The notes under the pieces: model-generated
What the model was told of the DNA's origin: nothing
The model's database searches: none
Seen by the model: the letters and a program-made list of their open reading frames with translations, nothing else
DNA from: Dactylosporangium vinaceum
Lineage (GTDB): Bacteria; Actinomycetota; Actinomycetes; Mycobacteriales; Micromonosporaceae
Reading direction: 5' to 3'
DNA length: 64,000 bases
Assembly (NCBI RefSeq): GCF_019904175.1
Contig: NZ_CP061913.1
Location: forward strand, 6,386,001-6,450,000
Program-made: the position numbers and the translations under genes
Shown here: positions 1 to 8,278 of the stretch, one piece after another
Numbering within the stretch: the stretch's first letter is position 1
Layout: every line of letters begins with the position of its first letter

Positions 1-377
1 TCGCGGACACGGTGATCGCGTTCTACGACGCGAAGTACCACTTCCGGATCTGGCGCCCGGTCACCGCCATCCGCGAGCTCGGTGACCCACAGTGGCTGCC
101 GCTGGCCACGACCCCGGCCGACCCGTCGTACGTCGGTGCGCACAGCGCCGTGGGCCAGGCCGCCGCAACCGTGCTTGCCGCGACATTCGGTCGGCGCCAG
201 GCACTGAGCGTCACATCGGAGTCACTGCCGGGCGTGTCCCGGACGTTCCGATCGCTGCAGGCCGCCGCCGACGAGGCCGGTCTCAGCCGCATCTATGCGG
301 GTGTGCACACCCGGATCGACCACCGGGCCGGGCAGGAGCTGGGCATCCACGTCGCCCGATACAGCCGGCACGGGTAA
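1..377 (+). CDS. Vanadium-haloperoxidase / PAP2-superfamily protein, 3' part only
   Basis: The reading frame is already open at the window edge, so the N-terminus is missing and about 125 C-terminal residues remain. The segment around AHSAVGQAA resembles the PAP2/haloperoxidase motif that normally reads SGHS, and GVHTRIDHRAGQELG resembles the final histidine motif of the vanadate or phosphate site. Family members are acid phosphatases or vanadium haloperoxidases, often secreted. Secretion cannot be judged without the start. The family is fairly clear; the substrate is not. Confidence 0.7.
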   Translation, partial: ADTVIAFYDAKYHFRIWRPVTAIRELGDPQWLPLATTPADPSYVGAHSAVGQAAATVLAATFGRRQALSVTSESLPGVSRTFRSLQAAADEAGLSRIYAGVHTRIDHRAGQELGIHVARYSRHG

Positions 378-395
378 ACCGGTTGTCCTGACCGG

Positions 396-401
396 TAAAG
401 T
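396..401 (+). promoter_or_regulatory. -10 box TAAAGT for a leaderless MFS gene
   Basis: TAAAGT lies 7 nt before the GTG at 409, where transcription would begin at the start codon. No Shine-Dalgarno sequence precedes this GTG. This supports 409 over the upstream in-frame codon at 295, which overlaps the preceding gene. Confidence 0.5.
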
Positions 402-408
402 GCCGGGA

Positions 409-1620
409 GTGACGACGACCACCGACAGCGCTGCCTCCGCGCGGCCCCGGCTGCGCGGGCTGGCCCGCACCCTCCTGCCCCTCAGCCTGATGTTCCTGGC
501 CGTCGGCATGGGCACGGCCGTGGTGTTCCCGTTCATCGCGCTGTTCCTCAACACCGAGCTGCACGCCGGCCCCGGCCGGGTGACCCTGTTCCTGGTCGCC
601 TCGCCGCTGGCCGGCGTGCTCGTCACCACCCTCGTCGGCCGGCTGTCGGACCGCGGCCCCTACCGGCGGTGGATCCTCGTGATCGCCGCGCTGGGCGGGG
701 TGACCTGCACCGGGCTCTACACGGTCGTGCGCGACTACTGGGTGCTGCTGGCACTGTCGGTGAGCGTGTTCGCACTGTCCGGCTCGCTGTTCCCGCAGAC
801 GTTCGCCTACGCCCGCCAGGTCCTCGAGCGCGACAGCCCGGACCGGGCCGCGTTCGGCATCAGCGCGATGCGCACCGTGTTCTCGCTGGCCTGGGTCGGC
901 GGCCCGGCCCTCGCCGCGCTGCTGCTCGACGTCGGCGGGTTCCGGCTGCTCTACGGCGTGGCGGCCGGCCTGTACCTGACCGCCGCGCTTGTCGCGGTGC
1001 TGCGCCTGGAGACGCTGCCGGCCCCGCCGCGCGAGACGGCCGACGAGTCCTCCACCCCACTCACCGTGCCGCGGCCGCTGCTGTGGGCGACAGTGGCCGC
1101 GTTCGTGCTGCTCCAGACGCCGATGACCCTCGCCGTGCAGGCGCTGCCGCTGTTCATCAGCCGCGACCTGCACGCCGAGGCGTCGGCCGCCGGCCTGATC
1201 CTGGGCCTGTGCGCGGCCCTGGAGATCCCGCTGATGCTCGGCCTGGGCGCGCTCACCACCCGCTTCCGGCTGAGCACGCTGGTCCGGATCGGCGCCGCCT
1301 GCGCCGTGGTCTACTACGCGATCGGCTGGGCGAGCCCGAACGTGTGGGTGCTCGCCGCGGCCCAGCCCGTCAACGCGGCCTTCATCGCCGCGATCTCCGG
1401 CGTCGGCATCACCTACATGCAGGACATGATGCCCGGCCGCCCCGGGCACGCCACGACGCTGTTCACCAACACGTTCCCGATCGGCGCGATGCTCGCCGGG
1501 TCGCTGCTGGGCGTCGCGGCCCACTTCGGCTACCGCTCGGCGTGGGCCATCAGCACCGGCCTGTGCCTGGCCGGCCTGCTGCTCCTGCTCGTCGCCCGGG
1601 CCCGGCGAACGGCACGCTGA
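409..1620 (+). CDS. MFS transporter, sugar-efflux (SetA-like) type
   Basis: A 403-residue integral membrane protein with about twelve hydrophobic segments. The loop LVGRLSDRGPYRRW is the conserved MFS motif between helices 2 and 3, and the central region (about residues 195-225) is the charged middle loop. The sequence around SGSLFPQTFAYARQVL resembles SetA-type sugar efflux transporters. It would export sugars or small hydrophilic compounds by proton antiport. The GTG start is fixed by the -10 box 7 nt upstream. It converges on the FAD monooxygenase. Family is confident; substrate is inferred. Confidence 0.8.
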   Translation: MTTTTDSAASARPRLRGLARTLLPLSLMFLAVGMGTAVVFPFIALFLNTELHAGPGRVTLFLVASPLAGVLVTTLVGRLSDRGPYRRWILVIAALGGVTCTGLYTVVRDYWVLLALSVSVFALSGSLFPQTFAYARQVLERDSPDRAAFGISAMRTVFSLAWVGGPALAALLLDVGGFRLLYGVAAGLYLTAALVAVLRLETLPAPPRETADESSTPLTVPRPLLWATVAAFVLLQTPMTLAVQALPLFISRDLHAEASAAGLILGLCAALEIPLMLGLGALTTRFRLSTLVRIGAACAVVYYAIGWASPNVWVLAAAQPVNAAFIAAISGVGITYMQDMMPGRPGHATTLFTNTFPIGAMLAGSLLGVAAHFGYRSAWAISTGLCLAGLLLLLVARARRTAR

Positions 1621-1647
1621 CCGGGGCGGGGCCTGCCCCATCCCCGG
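1621..1647. terminator. Hairpin between convergent MFS and monooxygenase genes
   Basis: Outer arms CCGGGG (1621-1626) and CCCCGG (1642-1647) enclose a second GC stem, GGGGC-CT-GCCCC (1628-1639). There is no T-run, as is usual for high-GC actinomycete terminators. It sits just after the MFS stop and about 15 bp beyond the convergent stop, so it could serve both directions. Confidence 0.5.
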
Positions 1648-1662
1648 CCCCTTCGCGGCGCG

Positions 1663-3081
1663 TCAGTGCGGCCCGAACCACGTCGTGAGCGCCCGCTCCA
1701 GCCCGTCGGTGCCCGCGCTGCCCCAGGCCACCACCCCGTCCGGGCGGATCAGCAGGTTCTGCGGGCCCTCGGCCACCGCGACCCGCCCGGCCCACGGCGC
1801 GGCCACCTTCGCGGCGTCGCCGTCCGGCGTGGCGTCCAGCAGCAGGCCGCCGGGCCGGCGCAGCAGCTCCCACAGCCGCGCGTCGCCGACGGGGCGGTCG
1901 GCGGCGATCCGGCCCGCCTCGGGGTGGTCGCTGTCCATCGGATACGGCCGGTCGACGCCGCTCATGAGCCGGGTGAGGTGCGCGTTGGGCTCGTCGTAGG
2001 CGAGCAGGTCGGTGAACACCTCGCGCAGCGCGCTCGTCTGCGGGTCGGGCCGCATGAGCGCGACCTGCGCCCGGGTGTTGGCCAGCGCCGCCGCCGCGAC
2101 CGGGGCCCGCTCCTCGTGGTAGGTGTCGAGCAGCCCTTCGGGCGCCCAGCCGGCGATCGTCGCCGCCAGCTTCCAGCCGAGGTTCACCGCGTCCTGGAAG
2201 CCGAGGTTGAGGCCCTGGCCCCCGAACGGCGGGTGCACGTGCGCCGCGTCGCCGGCGAGCAGGACGTTGCCGAGGCGGTACCGTGTCGCCTGCCGCGTGT
2301 TGTCCGTCCACCGGGTGCCGGTGACGAGCCGGTCGACGACGACGCCGGTGCCGGAGGTGCGGCGCAGGGAGCCCTCGATCTCCTCGCGGGACAGTGGCGC
2401 GTCGCGGTCGGCCGGCGGCCCGTCGAACTCGACGGTGAGCACGCGCTGGGGGCCGGGCCCGAACACCACCATGCCGGTGCCGGTGCGGTGCCACCCCTTC
2501 GCCAGCGGGTTCGGTCCGGCGATGTCGACGAGCGCCTGCCGGCCGGTGATCGTCGCCGGTGTCCCCTCGAACGCAAACCCGGCCAGCCGCCGCACGGTGC
2601 TGCGCCCGCCGTCGCACCCGACCACGAACCGGGCCGTGAGCTCGACGGCCGCCCCCTCGTGCTCGGCCGTGACCCGCTCGCCGTCCAGACCCGTCACCGT
2701 GCAGCCGCGCAGGACCGGGACGCCGAGGGTGCGCGCGTACGTCTCCAGCTCGGCCTCGACGACGGCCTGCTGGGCGAACACCGGCAGCGTCCGCAGCTCG
2801 GGTGCGCCGCGCAGCAGCCACAGCCCGGAGAAGTGCCCGACCGGCATCCCCTTGGGGAAGATGCTGAGGTCCGGCTGCGGGAACCGGTCGAGCAGCCCCC
2901 GCTGGTCGAAGATCTCCGCCGACGGCGACCCGACCGACCCGGCCTTGATCTGCTCGGAGGGCGCTTCGAGGCGCTCCAGCACGGCGACGCCGACCCCGAA
3001 GCGCTGCAGCTCGGTGGCGAGGAACAGCCCGACCGGCCCGGCGCCGACTACGATGACGTCGTACGAATCTTTGAGTAGCAC
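1663..3081 (-). CDS. FAD-dependent aromatic-type monooxygenase (PheA/TfdB/Rox family)
   Basis: A 472-residue flavoprotein hydroxylase. The N-terminal Rossmann motif GAGPVG (about residues 13-18) binds FAD. The DG motif VVGCDGGRSTVRR lies mid-protein, and LAGDAAHVHPPFGGQG is the GD motif contacting the FAD ribityl chain. Length and order fit single-component NAD(P)H hydroxylases acting on phenols or polyketide aromatics, including rifampicin-inactivating Rox enzymes. The GTG start follows a TACCCT -10 box by 7 nt, so the mRNA is probably leaderless. The gene is divergent from a TetR gene only 21 bp away, the usual layout for an inducible detoxification enzyme. Confidence 0.85.
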   Translation of the reverse strand: MLLKDSYDVIVVGAGPVGLFLATELQRFGVGVAVLERLEAPSEQIKAGSVGSPSAEIFDQRGLLDRFPQPDLSIFPKGMPVGHFSGLWLLRGAPELRTLPVFAQQAVVEAELETYARTLGVPVLRGCTVTGLDGERVTAEHEGAAVELTARFVVGCDGGRSTVRRLAGFAFEGTPATITGRQALVDIAGPNPLAKGWHRTGTGMVVFGPGPQRVLTVEFDGPPADRDAPLSREEIEGSLRRTSGTGVVVDRLVTGTRWTDNTRQATRYRLGNVLLAGDAAHVHPPFGGQGLNLGFQDAVNLGWKLAATIAGWAPEGLLDTYHEERAPVAAAALANTRAQVALMRPDPQTSALREVFTDLLAYDEPNAHLTRLMSGVDRPYPMDSDHPEAGRIAADRPVGDARLWELLRRPGGLLLDATPDGDAAKVAAPWAGRVAVAEGPQNLLIRPDGVVAWGSAGTDGLERALTTWFGPH

Positions 3082-3102
3082 GATATTTAGGGTAACCCAA
3101 AA
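3082..3102. promoter_or_regulatory. 21-bp divergent promoter/operator
   Basis: The whole space between the two start codons is 21 bp. TTTAGGGTAACCCAAA (3086-3101) is an imperfect dyad with GGGT/ACCC arms, a good TetR operator. Rightward -10 TAGGGT (3088-3093) is 9 nt from ATG 3103. Leftward -10 TACCCT (3094-3089) is 7 nt from GTG 3081. Both transcripts would be leaderless, and a bound repressor would cover both -10 boxes. Confidence 0.6.
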
Positions 3103-3711
3103 ATGCTCCGTGAGGAAAAGAAGGCCCGCGCCCGCGCCGCGATGGCCGACGCCGCCGCCGGCCTGTTCGCCGAGCACGGCTACGACAACGTGGCCATGAC
3201 CCAGGTCGCCCGGGCCGCGGGAGTGTCCGAGCAGACGCTCTACAACTACTTCCCGACGAAGGAGAGCCTGGTCTTCGATCTGGCCGAGACGTTCGAGGAG
3301 ACGATGCTGAGCACCCTGGCCGCCCGCGCCCCGGGCACCGGCGTCGTCGACGCCTACGGCCACTGGCTGGAGACGTTCCTGCTGGGCCCGGACGCCCGGC
3401 GCGCCGTGGAGACGCCGGGCGGCATGGTCCGCCAGATCGCGGTCAGCAACACCCTGCACCGCGCCCTGCTGGACCTGGCCCACCGCGTCGCCACCGGCCT
3501 GGCCGGGCGCCTCGAGGAGGCCGAGGGCTACCCACCCGCGAACGCCACCGCCCTGGCCGACGCGCTCGTCGCCGTCTTCGTGCGCACCGTCGAGTCGCTG
3601 AGCACCGCCCCGGCCCCGCGCGCCATCCCGGCCGTGCGCCGGCGCACCCGGGCCGCTATCGAGGCCCTCCGCCCCCTGCAGCGGGACCCGGGCCCGCCGC
3701 TCAGGCGGTGA
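3103..3711 (+). CDS. TetR-family regulator
   Basis: A 202-residue regulator. Residues about 10-55 form the TetR HTH: AGLFAEHGYDNVAMTQVARA followed by GVSEQTLYNYFPTKESL. The C-terminal helical ligand domain is unspecific. It most likely represses itself and the divergent FAD monooxygenase through the dyad overlapping both promoters, released by a compound related to the enzyme's substrate. Its 3' end overlaps the convergent esterase-family gene by 11 bp. Confidence 0.88.
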   Translation: MLREEKKARARAAMADAAAGLFAEHGYDNVAMTQVARAAGVSEQTLYNYFPTKESLVFDLAETFEETMLSTLAARAPGTGVVDAYGHWLETFLLGPDARRAVETPGGMVRQIAVSNTLHRALLDLAHRVATGLAGRLEEAEGYPPANATALADALVAVFVRTVESLSTAPAPRAIPAVRRRTRAAIEALRPLQRDPGPPLRR

Positions 3712-4909
3712 CCTGCTCGGTGGTGGTGATGTGCGGGAGGTTGGCCACGAAGTCGTAGGCGGCGGTGATCGGGGCCTCCTGGTAGACGTTCATGATGCGG
3801 ATCCGGTCCGGGCCGCCGGGCTCGCCGCGCAGCGGGCGCAGGTCGGTGAGCGTCGACGGCGCGTAGGCCGCCTCGGCGCTGCCGTCGACCGGCGGGTCGA
3901 GCGGGGCGGCGGCGATGGCCACGCCGCTCGGCGAGTCCGGGTCGGCGCGGTGGCTGGACGTGGTGCCGGCGGTCGCCGTGACGGCGATCGTCAGGTACTC
4001 CTCGCCGAGCCGGTGGGCCAGGTGGTGGCCCATCGCGGACAGCGCGAACGCCGGGGTGCGCACCGGGGTGCGCTGGATGTGGCTGTTGTGGGCGCCGAGG
4101 ACGATGCGGGTGTCCGGGGGCAGGGTGTCGAGCAGCCACCCGATCGTCTCGGCCATGCCGCGGTCGCGGGCGGCGACCTTCGGGTGGGCGGTGTCGCCGC
4201 CGATCCGGGCCGCGTAGCTGCGCAGGGCCTGGTCCAGGAGTACGGCCAGGCGCAGCTCGTGGCGGGCCACCCGGTAGGCGGCCGGGCCGGAGGCGTCCGC
4301 GTAGTCGACCTCCAGCGCGTCGAAGCGGGCGGCCAGGTCGGCGAACCCGGCGGTGATCCGGTCGCGCAGCGCGGGCTCGAGCGCGGCGTACGCGGCGTGC
4401 GAGCGCAGGGCGTGCTCGCTCGCGAACTGCAGCACATCGGCGCGCAGCCGGTCGACGAGCGCGGCGCCGTCGGCGTCGAGCGCGGCCAGGTAGCGCTGCA
4501 CCCCGTCGAGCGCGGACAGCGGGGAGGCCGTGGAGCCGGGCACGTCGACGCCGAAGAAGCGCAGGCCGCCCGCCCGCATCCACGTCAGGTGCTCGCGCAT
4601 CTCCGGGCAGCGGCCCATCGTGTAGGTAATGTGGTCGCGGGCCAGCGTGTCCAGCTCGCCGGGGCCGCCGCGCGTCCACGCGTCCACTGCCAGGCCCTCG
4701 CTGAACCCGGACTCCATCGCGAACGCCGTGAAGCCGCAGCGCTCGGCCAGGAACCGCAGCAGCCGGTGACGGAACCGGTAGAACTCGCGGACCATGTGCG
4801 CGTTCTCGCCGATCGCCACGACCCGCGCGCGCCGCACGGCCGCGGCCAACGGCTCCAGGTCGTCGAGGGGTGCGGCGGGATCGACTGTCGTCAGCATGAT
4901 CGTTTCCAC
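3701..4909 (-). CDS. Erythromycin-esterase-family hydrolase
   Basis: A 402-residue protein of the EreA/EreB family. The N-terminal GENAHMVREFYRFRHRL and GFTAFAMESGFSEG match conserved blocks carrying the active-site His and Glu. The later LGAHNSHIQR is the second His block. Proven members open the macrolide lactone; many actinomycete homologues have unknown substrates, so resistance is only a possibility. The GTG at 4909 is chosen because a TAGGGT -10 box lies 6 nt upstream; the ATG at 4897 is an alternative. It is divergent from the unknown gene at 4936. Confidence 0.8.
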   Translation of the reverse strand: METIMLTTVDPAAPLDDLEPLAAAVRRARVVAIGENAHMVREFYRFRHRLLRFLAERCGFTAFAMESGFSEGLAVDAWTRGGPGELDTLARDHITYTMGRCPEMREHLTWMRAGGLRFFGVDVPGSTASPLSALDGVQRYLAALDADGAALVDRLRADVLQFASEHALRSHAAYAALEPALRDRITAGFADLAARFDALEVDYADASGPAAYRVARHELRLAVLLDQALRSYAARIGGDTAHPKVAARDRGMAETIGWLLDTLPPDTRIVLGAHNSHIQRTPVRTPAFALSAMGHHLAHRLGEEYLTIAVTATAGTTSSHRADPDSPSGVAIAAAPLDPPVDGSAEAAYAPSTLTDLRPLRGEPGGPDRIRIMNVYQEAPITAAYDFVANLPHITTTEQVTA

Positions 4910-4935
4910 GAGCGGACCCTATCTATCGTGGCAGC
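4910..4935. promoter_or_regulatory. 26-bp divergent leaderless promoter pair
   Basis: Leftward -10 TAGGGT (complement of 4916-4921) is 6 nt from GTG 4909. Rightward -10 TATCGT (4924-4929) is 6 nt from ATG 4936. The two boxes are separated by 2 bp, so polymerase could serve only one direction at a time. Confidence 0.55.
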
Positions 4936-5907
4936 ATGAACGGGGAGCAGGTACTGCACACGTCCACCACCGCGACCGGGCACACCCGTACGCTCGCCGT
5001 CACCGTCAGTGGCGAGCCGGCGAAGCTCAGGTTCACCGAGAAGTACACGGGCGACGGCTCCGGCTGGCTGGGCCGGTTCACGGCGTTCCACGTCGAGGCC
5101 CGGCTCGACGCGGCCGATCCCGGCCCGCTCGTCGCGGCCGTGCGCGACGCCACCGCGGCGGCGCCGCTGCCACCCGGGAAGGCCCGCGATCGGGTGGCCG
5201 GGCTGCTCGCGGCGACCGGGCTGCTCATCCGCCGCTCCAGCAGCATCCCGTGGGTGCACCTGGGCCGGCAGGCCACGCTCGCCATCACGCCGGACGGCAA
5301 CCCGCCGGCCATCACCTTCGCCCGGTACGGCGAGCAGAAGGTGCACGTGGTCACCGGGTACGACAACCTGGACCGCCTGACCGAGCACCTCACCGGCGCC
5401 CGCGCACTGTCCACTGAGGACCGGATCGGCCGGTTCATCGCCGCGTTCGAACCGATCACGACCCGGGAGCAGGTCCTCGCGCTCTACGAGGCGCTCGGGC
5501 TGGAGTTCGAGGAGCGCAGCGAGCGGCGGTACCCCCTGCTGCACGCCAACCGCGCGAACACTGACTGCATCTTCACCCTCACGCTGCTCGTGTCCTCGAT
5601 CGACGACCGGATCGCGTTCACCGAGTTCTACGACTACGGCGCCCGGCCCGGGGACGCCGGGCGCGAATACGGGTACAGCGCCGTCACCCCGTATGCGTCA
5701 CTGCAGCCGCTGACCGGCTACCTGCGGGCCCACCTCGGTCTCGACGAGCGGGCCGGCCTGGACGCGTGCTTCCGGGAGCTGGTCGCCCGGGGCGTCCTCG
5801 GTGACGGGCGGCCGATCGAGGCCAACCGCGACCTCGTCGGCGAGCTGTTCTCGGCGGCCGGCGTGGCGTACAAACCGGATCATTGGGTCTGGGTCGACAG
5901 CGACTGA
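4936..5907 (+). CDS. Conserved-looking protein of unknown function
   Basis: A 323-residue soluble protein with ordinary codon use for the window and no signal peptide or membrane segment. I recognise no family. A first half rich in beta-type sequence (to about residue 150) is followed by FIAAFEPITTREQVLALYEA and a C-terminal part with YGYSAVTPYASLQPLTGYL. The ATG is fixed by a -10 box 6 nt upstream. The last 28 bp overlap the end of the convergent MFS gene. Confidence 0.7.
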   Translation: MNGEQVLHTSTTATGHTRTLAVTVSGEPAKLRFTEKYTGDGSGWLGRFTAFHVEARLDAADPGPLVAAVRDATAAAPLPPGKARDRVAGLLAATGLLIRRSSSIPWVHLGRQATLAITPDGNPPAITFARYGEQKVHVVTGYDNLDRLTEHLTGARALSTEDRIGRFIAAFEPITTREQVLALYEALGLEFEERSERRYPLLHANRANTDCIFTLTLLVSSIDDRIAFTEFYDYGARPGDAGREYGYSAVTPYASLQPLTGYLRAHLGLDERAGLDACFRELVARGVLGDGRPIEANRDLVGELFSAAGVAYKPDHWVWVDSD

Positions 5908-7100
5908 TCGGGCACGCTGCGCGGTGCGGCGCGGCGCAGGCCCCGCACGGCCGGGATGAGCAGCAGCGCGACGCAGCCCAGCACGCTCACCGCGACCGAC
6001 GAGCCGAGCACGGCCTCGGCCCCGACCAGCGCGGCGACCGGGCCGGCCAGGGCCTGGCCGATCGGCAGGCTGCCGTCCGAGCCGAACACCTCGTACGACG
6101 TGATCCGGTTGAGCATCGACGGCGGGACGTTCGTCTGGACGCTCGTCTGCCACATCACCGACCAGAACGACCACGCCGCGCCGTTGACGGCGGCCGCGCC
6201 CAGCAGCACCGGCAGCCCCGCGTGCAGCGCGATGGCGAGCGGCAGCAGGCCGTAGCCGAACATCGCGACAGCGCCCGCGGCGAGGGGCCGGCCCGGGCGC
6301 AGGCGCAGCGCGAGGAGGCCGCCGACGATCGCCCCGGCGGCGAGGCCGGACTCGGTCCAGCCGTAGGCGGGAGCGCCGAGCCGGCCGCTGATGAGCACGG
6401 AGCCGAGCGGGATGAGCGGGCCGAACAGCAGCACGCCGTACACGATCCACACCAGGATGACGCTCCAGATCCAGGTCCGCGACCGGAAGCCGTGCCAGCC
6501 CTCGACCAGGTCACGCAGCGGTGACGACCCGGTTGCCGCAGGCGTGCCGCGCAGCCGCAGCCCGGCCAGGCACAGGCCGCTGACCGCGAACGTCGCGGCG
6601 TCGGCGGCGTAGAGCGGGGCCGCGCCGAGGAAGCCGAAGAGCAGACCGGCGGTCGCCGGGCCGAGCAGCTGCGCGATCGACGTGGCGATCTTGATCGTGG
6701 CGTTGGCCCGGTGCAGGTCGTCGGTGACCAGGGGCATGATCCCGTTGACCCCCGGCTGGAACGCCGCCGCGGAGATCCCGCTGACCGCCGAGCAGACGAT
6801 CAGGAGCCACAGATGGGGGGTACCCGTGAAGAACGCCACGGCCACGGCCGACTGGGCCAGCAGCCGCACGACGTCCGCGCCCAGCATCAGCGGCCGGGCC
6901 CCGATCCGGTCGGCGAAGACGCCGCCGAACAGGATGCTCGCCAGGAACGGCACGGTGTAGGCGGCCAGCACCAGGCCCACTCCCGTCGCCCCGTAGAGGT
7001 GCCCGACCGCGAGGGCCGAGGCGACCACCAGCATCGCGTCGCCGTACACGGAGACGGTGCGGGCGAGGAAGTACCGCAGGAAGTTCCCGGTCCACAACAC
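5880..7100 (-). CDS. MFS transporter, EntS/MFS_3-type exporter
   Basis: A 406-residue protein with about twelve membrane segments. FGGVFADRIGARPLML is the motif-A loop, and NFLRYFLARTVSVYGDAML at the N-terminus is typical of the EntS-like (MFS_3) group that exports siderophores and small drugs. The C-terminus is hydrophilic (SVPDQSLSTQTQ). The GTG start at 7100 has no clear Shine-Dalgarno sequence. The gene overlaps the preceding convergent gene by 28 bp. Substrate unknown. Confidence 0.8.
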   Translation of the reverse strand: MLWTGNFLRYFLARTVSVYGDAMLVVASALAVGHLYGATGVGLVLAAYTVPFLASILFGGVFADRIGARPLMLGADVVRLLAQSAVAVAFFTGTPHLWLLIVCSAVSGISAAAFQPGVNGIMPLVTDDLHRANATIKIATSIAQLLGPATAGLLFGFLGAAPLYAADAATFAVSGLCLAGLRLRGTPAATGSSPLRDLVEGWHGFRSRTWIWSVILVWIVYGVLLFGPLIPLGSVLISGRLGAPAYGWTESGLAAGAIVGGLLALRLRPGRPLAAGAVAMFGYGLLPLAIALHAGLPVLLGAAAVNGAAWSFWSVMWQTSVQTNVPPSMLNRITSYEVFGSDGSLPIGQALAGPVAALVGAEAVLGSSVAVSVLGCVALLLIPAVRGLRRAAPRSVPDQSLSTQTQ

Positions 7101-7244
7101 GCCCCGACCCCATCATGATCGCCGCCGGGGCGCCACCCGGCTCCGTCCGGCGGCGCTGGGATGTGACAGGCGTGACCTGCCCAACGGTTTGACCCACCGG
7201 CGCAACGGGTAACTGAGCCACCCATGATCGGGTCATGGACAGCG

Positions 7245-7250
7245 TAGAAT
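7245..7250 (+). promoter_or_regulatory. -10 box TAGAAT before the CheB-like gene
   Basis: TAGAAT is 8 nt before ATG 7259, compatible with a leaderless transcript. This favours 7259 over the in-frame ATG at 7235, which would place the box inside the gene. Confidence 0.45.
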
Positions 7251-7258
7251 GCAAGGGT

Positions 7259-8278
7259 ATGACTGAGCCCCGCGGGATCGTCGTCGTCGGCGCGTCCGCC
7301 GGGGGCGTCGAGGCGCTGCGTGCATTCTGCGGCGCGCTGCCCGCCGACCTGCCTGGCGCGGTGTGCGTGGTGCTGCACATCCCCCGCGACGGCGGCACCG
7401 CACTGCCCAACATTCTGAACCGGTCGGGCCCGCTGCCGGCGGCACACGCCAGTGACGGCGCGGCGCTGGAGGCCGGGCGGGTCTACGTCGCCCCGCCCAA
7501 TCGACATCTGCTGATCCGTGACGGGCACCTGCGCCTGTCGCACGGCCCGGTGGAGAATGGGCACCGGCCGGCCGCCGACCCGCTGTTCCGCTCGGCCGCC
7601 CGCTGGTGGGGCGCGTCCGTGCTCGGGGTCGTGCTCTCCGGCAACCGCGACGACGGCGCCTACGGGCTGGCCGAGGTGGCCCGCCAGGGCGGCGTCGGGC
7701 TGATCCAGGACCCGGCCGAGGCGCTGTACCCGTCCATGCCACGCCACGCCGCCGCGCAGGTGCCGACGGCCCGGACGCTGCCGGTCGCGATGATGGGACC
7801 GGCATTGGCCGAGCTGCTGGCCGACCTGCCCGGGCCGGCACCACGGGACGCCGTCGAGCACGCGGCGCTGGATGCGGAGGATGCCATGGCGGCGATGGAG
7901 GCCGTGACCGCCGACGAGATCGGCGGCGTGCCCGCCGGGTTCGGCTGCCCGTCGTGTCACGGCGCGCTGTTCGAGATGCCCGCGGCGGCCGGGCGGTTCC
8001 GCTGCCGGGTCGGGCACGCGTGGTCGGCGGCCGGGCTGCTGGGCGAGCTCGGTGGCACCCTGGAGGGCGCGCTGTGGATGGCGCTGCGCAGCCTCGAGGA
8101 GAAGGCGGCGCTGAGCCGGCGCATGGCCGACTCGGCGCGGGTCCGCGGGTTCCAGCCGACGGCCGGGCGCTACAGCGAGGCGGCCGGTGAGGCCGAGGCG
8201 GCCGGCAAGACGATCCGGCAGCTCATCGAGCGGCTCGGCGACCTGTCCGGGGGCGTCCCGGAGGATGTGCTGCAATGA
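7259..8278 (+). CDS. CheB-like methylesterase without receiver domain, with zinc ribbon
   Basis: A 339-residue protein. Residues 6-190 are a CheB catalytic domain with the full triad: Ser13 in GASAGG, His40 in VLHIPRDGG and Asp132 in SGNRDDGAYG. The N-terminal response-regulator domain of classical CheB is absent. Residues 230-253 hold Cys230-x2-Cys233 and Cys249-x3-His253, a probable zinc ribbon, followed by a helical tail. It would hydrolyse glutamyl methyl esters on a signalling partner. ATGA overlap with the next gene indicates translational coupling, and a CheR-PAS protein lies two genes on, suggesting a methylation-based stress sensor rather than flagellar chemotaxis. Confidence 0.85.
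   Translation: MTEPRGIVVVGASAGGVEALRAFCGALPADLPGAVCVVLHIPRDGGTALPNILNRSGPLPAAHASDGAALEAGRVYVAPPNRHLLIRDGHLRLSHGPVENGHRPAADPLFRSAARWWGASVLGVVLSGNRDDGAYGLAEVARQGGVGLIQDPAEALYPSMPRHAAAQVPTARTLPVAMMGPALAELLADLPGPAPRDAVEHAALDAEDAMAAMEAVTADEIGGVPAGFGCPSCHGALFEMPAAAGRFRCRVGHAWSAAGLLGELGGTLEGALWMALRSLEEKAALSRRMADSARVRGFQPTAGRYSEAAGEAEAAGKTIRQLIERLGDLSGGVPEDVLQ

Noticed and set aside
3701..4909. Macrolide-resistance gene
   Set aside because: Family membership alone does not show macrolide hydrolysis. Many chromosomal homologues have other or unknown substrates, so only the family name is given.
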